From Pseudotabrizicola formosa (GTDB lineage Bacteria > Pseudomonadota > Alphaproteobacteria > Rhodobacterales > Rhodobacteraceae), in assembly GCF_002900965.1 (NCBI RefSeq), contig NZ_PJOM01000006.1, positions 1-64,000 of the forward strand: a stretch of 64,000 nucleotides of DNA, read 5' to 3'. Shown piece by piece: positions 58,761 through 64,000 of this stretch. A program made the position numbers and the translations under genes. Each line of letters starts with the position of its first letter. Position 1 is the stretch's first letter. The notes under the pieces were generated by a model. That model had not been told where the DNA came from, made no database searches, and saw only the letters and a list, made by a program, of their open reading frames with translations.

Positions 58761-61700
58761 GACATGCCTCCATATCCTTGGCTAATTCATCCACCCAGAA
58801 GCGGCGCACGCGCCACCCGAGCGATTTCAGTTGATGGTCGCGCCAGTGGTCAGACAACTTTCGCCCACCGTCCGTGCCCTCGTGGAAAAGCCGACCATCC
58901 ACTTCGAGGTCGAGTTTGATGTCTCCGGCACCAAAAAGCGCGAAATCCAGCCTGCGGCCGGCGATCTCGAACTGAGGTTTCGGGGTCAGGCCGCGATCGA
59001 CAAGCGCATGATAGACTTTGCGCTCCCAGTCGCTGTCGAAAACACCTTCGCCGCTGCGTTTCCTCGGCTCCGTTGCAGCGGCCGCAAGCGCCGCGAGGGA
59101 TCGGACCTTGCCGCTTCGGGCATGGTCAAGATCCCCGAAAACATGGGCAACCGCGCGTGCGCGAGAAATGGCAACATTCAGGCGACGGTGATCTTTCTGC
59201 ACGAATGTAACTGCCGACATTCGGCTGCTGGCACCGAGCGTGGGAGAAAAGAGCATGACGTCGCGTTCCTGACCCTGGAAGCCATCGACAGTTGCAACGC
59301 GGAAGTCTGCTGCCTCAAGCTTGTGAGATGGCAGCCTGGCCCGAACAGCCTGTTCGATCGCATGGACCTGGCCCCTGAAGGGGGAGGTCACACCAACGGT
59401 TCCCTCATAGCCCTCTTGCAAGAGCAACGACTCGAGATGGCTGACAATGGCAGCAACCTCAGCCGGGTTGACGTTGTTCGCCTCCATCGCCATCGGCGCC
59501 GGAACATGGGTCCAGTCGATTCCGGGTTTGCGCCCCTTTGGCGGGTTGATCGTCTTCGGATCATAGGCCGTCCGCAAGGCCTGCCCGTAGAACTCCCGGC
59601 TGATATAGTCGACGATCGGACCTGCCGAACGGTATTGCTGCCGAAGCATAATACGTTCGTATCCGGGCACGCGCCGCGCAAAGTCGAATAGAGAATTACG
59701 GCTTTGAGCGTAGCGGCTCATCCGGGCGACCGGCAAACCCTGCGCTTGCATCAGATTGCGATCCTGTGCCTGGCCAAGCTGCGCAATGAAGCTGAGTTGT
59801 CGATTATCACCGACCACAACCGCCCGCCGCGCCCTGGCGAGCAGAGGAAGGGCTGAGGCAATGTCGCATTGGCTGGCTTCATCAAAGATGACCAGATCGA
59901 ACAGATCCTCTGTCAGAGGAATACGTTTGGGTGTGCCAAGGACAGATGCCAGCCAAAGAGGGCGGTGCCGCACGACAGCTTGGGCGAGATCGCCGGGGAG
60001 CGGGCCGTTTGCACCATGAAAATCAACGTCGGCCTTAGCGTGATCAAGGCTCTCTCGTGCCTCGGAAGATATGGCGGTGCGGGTTTTCAGGGCAACGGGC
60101 AGCAATGTCCTGGACAGTTCAGCAATGGAATTGCTGAGCGCCATCACGTCACCTGAAGCGCCAAGACGATCTCTGTCAGCACGGCGAAGCGCCAGTTCTC
60201 GTTCCAGGTCGGTGCCCCCTGAGGCATTGAGCGTTCCAGCCGAATCCCTGCTCCAGAAAAAGCTACGCAACCACGCGAGCAGCTTTCTCAGGCCTCTTAC
60301 TCTCTCCTGAACCTCCTTGGTCGCGCCCGCATTAGCATTCGGTTGCAAGTGCTTACCCCGAGATTCATGGCGCTCAATAAGCTCTGCTATTTTGCATTCC
60401 AGCTCTGCTCGCCGCGACATCACATCCAGCGACGCCGCGCGATCAGCGGCCAGTTGGCTGAGCCGGGCGTGCAGCAGTTCATCATAGGGCCGCCCGGCCT
60501 GGTGCTGTCCTGAGATGATTTCCGTAAGCACTGCGGAGAACGACACGTCGATATCGCGCGCGGGATCAAGTGTGCGAACTAGGAAAGGGGCTTCAGGCGC
60601 CAGAGCCCCTATCCTGTCCTCGACCGCGTCCAGCGCCTGATGGTTTTTTGACGCAACCAGAACGGAACCGCCCGCCATCAGGACCGAAGCGGCCATCGAT
60701 ACGATAGCCTGCGACTTACCGGTCCCGGGTGGACCGGTGACGACGGTCAGGGGCGCGCGACATGCCGATCGCACTGCCGCAATTTGTTCGGCATTTAGCG
60801 GCCCGACATTGATCGCCGGGAACTCTGCGTTAGGCGTTTGCGAGGTAAGACCAAGCACCGGTGCCAAAGCGGTGGTGGCCAATCGATCCGGTGACCATGT
60901 TGCGATCTGGTCGAGGTCACGAACCGCGCCAGCTGTGAAGCTGCTGTCATCCGGCAGGAACAGTGCTGCCGCGTCGAAGATGCCCTGACCGTCCGGGCTG
61001 AGCTCTGCTATGGTCCAGTCTCCAGTAACCTTCATCCGCATTTGGCCGGCCGCAGCATCGCGCAGCCGTGAAAGAAACTCCTCACCTGAAAACCCTATGC
61101 CGTCACTATGGACGAACACTTCAGCCAGTTCCTTGGCCCGCCACCCGGTCATACGCGCGGCGCCTTTCAGCCAGTCGGGGTTGACCAAAACATCATCGGC
61201 CGGGATCTCGACCAGAAGCTTGCCGTCAGCGCGCCGCCACTCCGCGGCAATCAACCCGATTGGCCAGATCGCTGGCACACCAGATCTGCGCCCGATTCCG
61301 ATGGGCCAGCCGATGGCAAGGGCATTTTCATTGGCCTCTCTTCGCAGAAGGGCGGCCCGGAAATCCGAGGACAAAGCATCGAGTTCGATCGTCAGAAGCG
61401 TTGTCTGCCCCTTCCCAGGCAGAATCGGGCCACGACCGGCAACGAGGTGCCATGCGCTGCCATGACGGTCTGGAGCCTCGGTTGTCGCGCCGCGCGGATC
61501 CGCCCTCAACGCGGACCGCCAGTAGCGCAACAAGGCCTGAGGATCGAGGTGCCCGGCAGTCTCGGCGTCTGACAGGATCTCTGTATCCACGACATCCCGA
61601 ACAGACCGGCTGAAAGGGGCGGCGACAAGTGTCGAGCCAGCCGCCGCAGCGCCATCCTCGTGCGCACGAGGGCTCCTGACGACGCTCAATGCCGCCGGAG

Positions 61701-61881
61701 CCACAGGTATCCACTTGCCGTCCCCACGACGACGGATAGCACCGGTGGCGGATAAATGCTCTAACTCAGCAAGAACGGCCAGGCGCTGGTCATGACAAAA
61801 GGCGTTGCCCAGCAGAGCCTGGAGCTCCTCAATAGTTCGTCCGCGCGGAAACGCCTGAATTGTGCGGAGAACGACTGACAT
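58732..61881 (-). CDS. SF1 (UPF1-like) helicase with C-terminal Vsr/DUF559-like nuclease
   Basis: The 1049-residue protein opens the operon. Residues ~1-60 look like a winged helix. The helicase core has motif I VVTGPPGTGKSQAIV (~383), motif II LVIFDEASQCDIASA (~667), motif III GDNRQLSFIAQ and motif VI RLNVAISRARAVAHVFGD. DEASQ is typical of the UPF1/DNA2 group. Residues ~945-1045 form a Vsr/DUF559-type nuclease with E in SDWERKVY, D in RRLDFALF and E-x-D in LDLEVDGRLFH. It likely unwinds and cuts nucleic acid, RNA or DNA, during immunity. Confidence 0.85.
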   Translation of the reverse strand: MSVVLRTIQAFPRGRTIEELQALLGNAFCHDQRLAVLAELEHLSATGAIRRRGDGKWIPVAPAALSVVRSPRAHEDGAAAAGSTLVAAPFSRSVRDVVDTEILSDAETAGHLDPQALLRYWRSALRADPRGATTEAPDRHGSAWHLVAGRGPILPGKGQTTLLTIELDALSSDFRAALLRREANENALAIGWPIGIGRRSGVPAIWPIGLIAAEWRRADGKLLVEIPADDVLVNPDWLKGAARMTGWRAKELAEVFVHSDGIGFSGEEFLSRLRDAAAGQMRMKVTGDWTIAELSPDGQGIFDAAALFLPDDSSFTAGAVRDLDQIATWSPDRLATTALAPVLGLTSQTPNAEFPAINVGPLNAEQIAAVRSACRAPLTVVTGPPGTGKSQAIVSMAASVLMAGGSVLVASKNHQALDAVEDRIGALAPEAPFLVRTLDPARDIDVSFSAVLTEIISGQHQAGRPYDELLHARLSQLAADRAASLDVMSRRAELECKIAELIERHESRGKHLQPNANAGATKEVQERVRGLRKLLAWLRSFFWSRDSAGTLNASGGTDLERELALRRADRDRLGASGDVMALSNSIAELSRTLLPVALKTRTAISSEARESLDHAKADVDFHGANGPLPGDLAQAVVRHRPLWLASVLGTPKRIPLTEDLFDLVIFDEASQCDIASALPLLARARRAVVVGDNRQLSFIAQLGQAQDRNLMQAQGLPVARMSRYAQSRNSLFDFARRVPGYERIMLRQQYRSAGPIVDYISREFYGQALRTAYDPKTINPPKGRKPGIDWTHVPAPMAMEANNVNPAEVAAIVSHLESLLLQEGYEGTVGVTSPFRGQVHAIEQAVRARLPSHKLEAADFRVATVDGFQGQERDVMLFSPTLGASSRMSAVTFVQKDHRRLNVAISRARAVAHVFGDLDHARSGKVRSLAALAAAATEPRKRSGEGVFDSDWERKVYHALVDRGLTPKPQFEIAGRRLDFALFGAGDIKLDLEVDGRLFHEGTDGGRKLSDHWRDHQLKSLGWRVRRFWVDELAKDMEACLDLIERDLA

Positions 61882-62106
61882 TAAGGCTCATTGATCCAAA
61901 GGACTATTCGCAAACTCGATGGCAGCTTGAGGCTCACGAAAAGCACGGATCTGCCAGTAGATTGTCTTCAACAAGGAGTTGCACGTTCAATGTTGTTTCT
62001 CAACGGGAATGATGCCAGCTTGAAAAGATAACGTGCATTCAGTAACCGCGATCCTGCGCTTGCGGAGCTGTTTGCGCCGAGAATGCGGGGCGGTATTCGA
62101 TAGGCT
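61882..62106. other. Intergenic region upstream of the defence operon
   Basis: This short spacer lies upstream of the helicase start and should contain the operon promoter. I could not point to a clear -35/-10 pair. No gene is present. Confidence 0.4.
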
Positions 62107-62163
62107 GTGAAAGAAGCGATCGACCGTCCAAGTTCAGCCGAACGTATACATTCAGGAGGCACA

Positions 62164-62300
62164 TGGATATTGGCGCTTAGCGCAACCGCGCTTGTCGCCG
62201 CAGCGGGGGACGGACAACAGTTCCGCAAGGCGTGTGATCTGGCCGCATGGCTGGGGCTCGTTCCGGCAGAGCATTCAACCGGAGGCAAGCAGACGGAGCA
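62164..62300 (+). mobile_element. IS110-family transposase remnant
   Basis: The plus strand reads LALSATALVAAAGDGQQFRK and CDLAAWLGLVPAEHSTGGKQ, the conserved C-terminal (transposase_20) part of IS110-type transposases. The similarity begins and ends abruptly and both halves of the element are missing, so this is a scar of an old insertion. It sits between the defence operon and the DUF262 gene. Confidence 0.75.
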
Positions 62301-62454
62301 GAATACGGTAAATGTTCTAAAATCCATTAAGGCAAAAGCACTTAACCCGCCATCTTGACCTTGCCATCGCTGTCTAACTCTCATCTACTTGTCACAGGCG
62401 CGGAATTGGTTTCCAAGTAAACGCATACATTCAATACGGATATACGGAGGCCAC

Positions 62455-64000
62455 GTGGCAAAAGCTGAAGCTTCGGTAGAAGAACTTGTTGGGATGGTAG
62501 AGCGAGGGGAACTGCGTCTGCCAGAGATGCAAAGGCAGTATGTCTGGCGGTCTCCGCGTGTTCGAGACCTCATGGATTCGCTATATCGCGGCTACCCGTC
62601 AGGCGCAATTCTTCTGTGGGAGACGGACGAAGCAGTTCCGCTGCAAGATATGGCGATCACGCAGGCCGCGAATCCTTATGCCGCAACGCGCCTCCTCCTG
62701 GACGGCCAACAGCGGCTGACATCGCTTTCAGCCGTCATTCGCGGCGAACCGGTGAAAGTCCGGGGGCGGGTCAAGCCGATCGAATTGCTATTCAACCTTG
62801 AACACCCGGAACGACAGGACATCATTACGGAAGTTGATGAAGAAGCCGACGATGAGGCTACCGAGATCGACGAGGCAGACTCGACTGAGGATGAGCTTCA
62901 GCGTCGGTTTGAGCGAATGACTTTTGTGGTGGCTACCAATAAGCTCGCCGCGCTGCCTCAATGGGTAAAAGTGTCCGAGGTCTTCAAGAGCGATAGCGAC
63001 AAGAGCTTTTTGAAGCGCGCTGGTATTGTCGGATTTGATGATCCCCGCTACGAAAAATACAGCAAGCGGCTAGCCCAGCTGCGCCGCGTTCGCAAGTATG
63101 TCTATCGTATGGATGTCCTCGAACGGTCGTTGACCTATGAAGAAGTCACCGAAATATTTGTTCGCGTAAATTCGCTGGGTGCGAAGCTGCGCAGTTCCGA
63201 TCTGGCGCTGGCACAGATCACGGCCCGGTGGCGGCACAGCCTCGAAATCTTCCAGAAGTTCCAAGTTGAGTGCGCCAAGCTGGGTTTTGAACTGGACCTT
63301 GGCATTCACCTTAAAGCACTCATTGCCTTCGCTACGGGGCAATCGAGGTTTTTGACCGCAGGGCGTCTCTCGCTCGGCGTGCTGCAAACAGGCTGGAAAG
63401 AGGCGACCGAGGGAATGCGGTTTGCCATCAACTTCCTAAAGAGCAATGTTGGGATCGATAGCCCTGCGCTGCTGTCTTCCCCCTTCCTGATGATTGTTGT
63501 GGCCTACTTTGGCCATGCAAAGGGCTACGCATTATCGCCCGATGAGTCGGACCGGTTACGGCAATGGGCATTGCTAGCCAACGCTAAGGGCAGATTCTCA
63601 CGCGGCTCCAGTGAAACAATCCTCGATCAGGATTTGGGCATTATCTCAAAGGGCGGATCAGCCGACGCACTGATCGACCGGGTGCGACTGCAATTTGGCA
63701 GACTTGACATCACACCCGAAGACCTTGAAGGACGTGATCAGCGCAGCTCGCTATTCAAGACAATGTTCCTGACTTTTCGAAGGCTTGGCGCAAAGGATTG
63801 GACCTCGAACCTGCAAATCTCTCTGGATCATTCGGGTTCACAGCATCGCCTGCAATTCCACCATTTCTTTCCCAAAGCGCTGCTTACCAAGAACGGCTTT
63901 TCATCACGTGAAGCGGATGATGTGGCGAATTTGACATTCATAGGTGGGCACACCAACCGTAAGATTAGCGACAAAGCTCCGTCGGTCTATCTTGCCGATT
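62455..64000 (+). CDS. GmrSD-like DUF262/HNH protein, 3' end outside window
   Basis: The frame starts at a GTG after a GGAGG ribosome-binding site and continues to the window edge (515 codons seen). DUF262 features at the N-terminus are LPEMQRQYVWRSPRVRDLMD, GYPSGAILLWE and LLLDGQQRLTSL, the nucleotide-binding motif of GmrS. Toward the end QFHHFFPKALL and NLTFIGGHTNRKIS resemble the DUF1524 HNH nuclease of GmrD. GmrSD proteins are type IV restriction enzymes that use NTP hydrolysis to cut modified phage DNA. Both domains seem fused here. Confidence 0.88.
   Translation, partial: MAKAEASVEELVGMVERGELRLPEMQRQYVWRSPRVRDLMDSLYRGYPSGAILLWETDEAVPLQDMAITQAANPYAATRLLLDGQQRLTSLSAVIRGEPVKVRGRVKPIELLFNLEHPERQDIITEVDEEADDEATEIDEADSTEDELQRRFERMTFVVATNKLAALPQWVKVSEVFKSDSDKSFLKRAGIVGFDDPRYEKYSKRLAQLRRVRKYVYRMDVLERSLTYEEVTEIFVRVNSLGAKLRSSDLALAQITARWRHSLEIFQKFQVECAKLGFELDLGIHLKALIAFATGQSRFLTAGRLSLGVLQTGWKEATEGMRFAINFLKSNVGIDSPALLSSPFLMIVVAYFGHAKGYALSPDESDRLRQWALLANAKGRFSRGSSETILDQDLGIISKGGSADALIDRVRLQFGRLDITPEDLEGRDQRSSLFKTMFLTFRRLGAKDWTSNLQISLDHSGSQHRLQFHHFFPKALLTKNGFSSREADDVANLTFIGGHTNRKISDKAPSVYLAD

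Overview
The window is high-GC DNA of an alphaproteobacterium, most likely a Rhodobacterales/Rhodobacteraceae member. Supporting signs are an olsB-olsA ornithine-lipid operon, the ChpT phosphotransferase beside a small DUF3553 gene, a ctaA gene, the order rplU-rpmA-GNAT-GNAT-obgE-proB-proA, and a palindromic intergenic repeat of a kind I associate with this group. The first ~24 bases are the 5' end of a 16S rRNA gene on the minus strand.

Core chromosome, 1-18.8 kb: rRNA leader; agmatinase-like ureohydrolase; bactofilin; hotdog thioesterase; a tightly overlapping ctaA-M32 carboxypeptidase-MFS operon; TrmJ-type methyltransferase; thiE-like gene; olsB-olsA; DUF3553; chpT; then the L21/L27/Obg/ProB/ProA cluster, a DUF2059 protein and tRNA-Ser(CGA) with its own terminator.

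Accessory region, 18.8-41.3 kb, starts directly after the tRNA. It holds (a) the decayed end of what looks like a PD-(D/E)XK/DUF6339 restriction-type operon (19.1-20.9 kb), joined at about 20,905 to the 5' part of an unrelated secreted-protein gene; (b) a Tn7-like transposition module tnsA-tnsB-tnsC-tniQ (21.8-27.2 kb, minus strand, all junctions overlapping), in which tniQ is split by a one-base frameshift; (c) an AAA+ ATPase gene; (d) an AT-richer, gene-poor kilobase with repeated TGCGAAAAAA words; (e) two tandem calcineurin-like phosphoesterases, a NucS-like nuclease and a 1708-residue exonuclease-RecQ-UvrD fusion; (f) a 441-residue unknown protein.

Metabolic island, 41.3-51.1 kb: a nine-gene minus-strand catabolic operon (SsuABC/TauABC-type ABC importer, FAD oxidoreductase, class III CoA-transferase, enoyl-CoA hydratase, ferredoxin, DHDPS-family lyase, aldehyde dehydrogenase) divergent from a LysR regulator. 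The substrate is unknown.

Defence island, 51.3-64.0 kb: a compact five-gene minus-strand operon encodes an SF1 (UPF1-like) helicase with a C-terminal Vsr/DUF559-like nuclease, a membrane-anchored coiled-coil protein, a membrane-anchored coiled-coil McrB-like AAA+ GTPase, a DUF2357 (McrC-like) protein without a visible nuclease motif, and a large Hsp70/actin-like ATPase. This closely resembles the CoCoNuT (coiled-coil nuclease tandem) branch of McrBC-type systems and is the most interesting system here. It is followed by an IS110 transposase remnant and a GmrSD-like DUF262 protein that runs off the window end.
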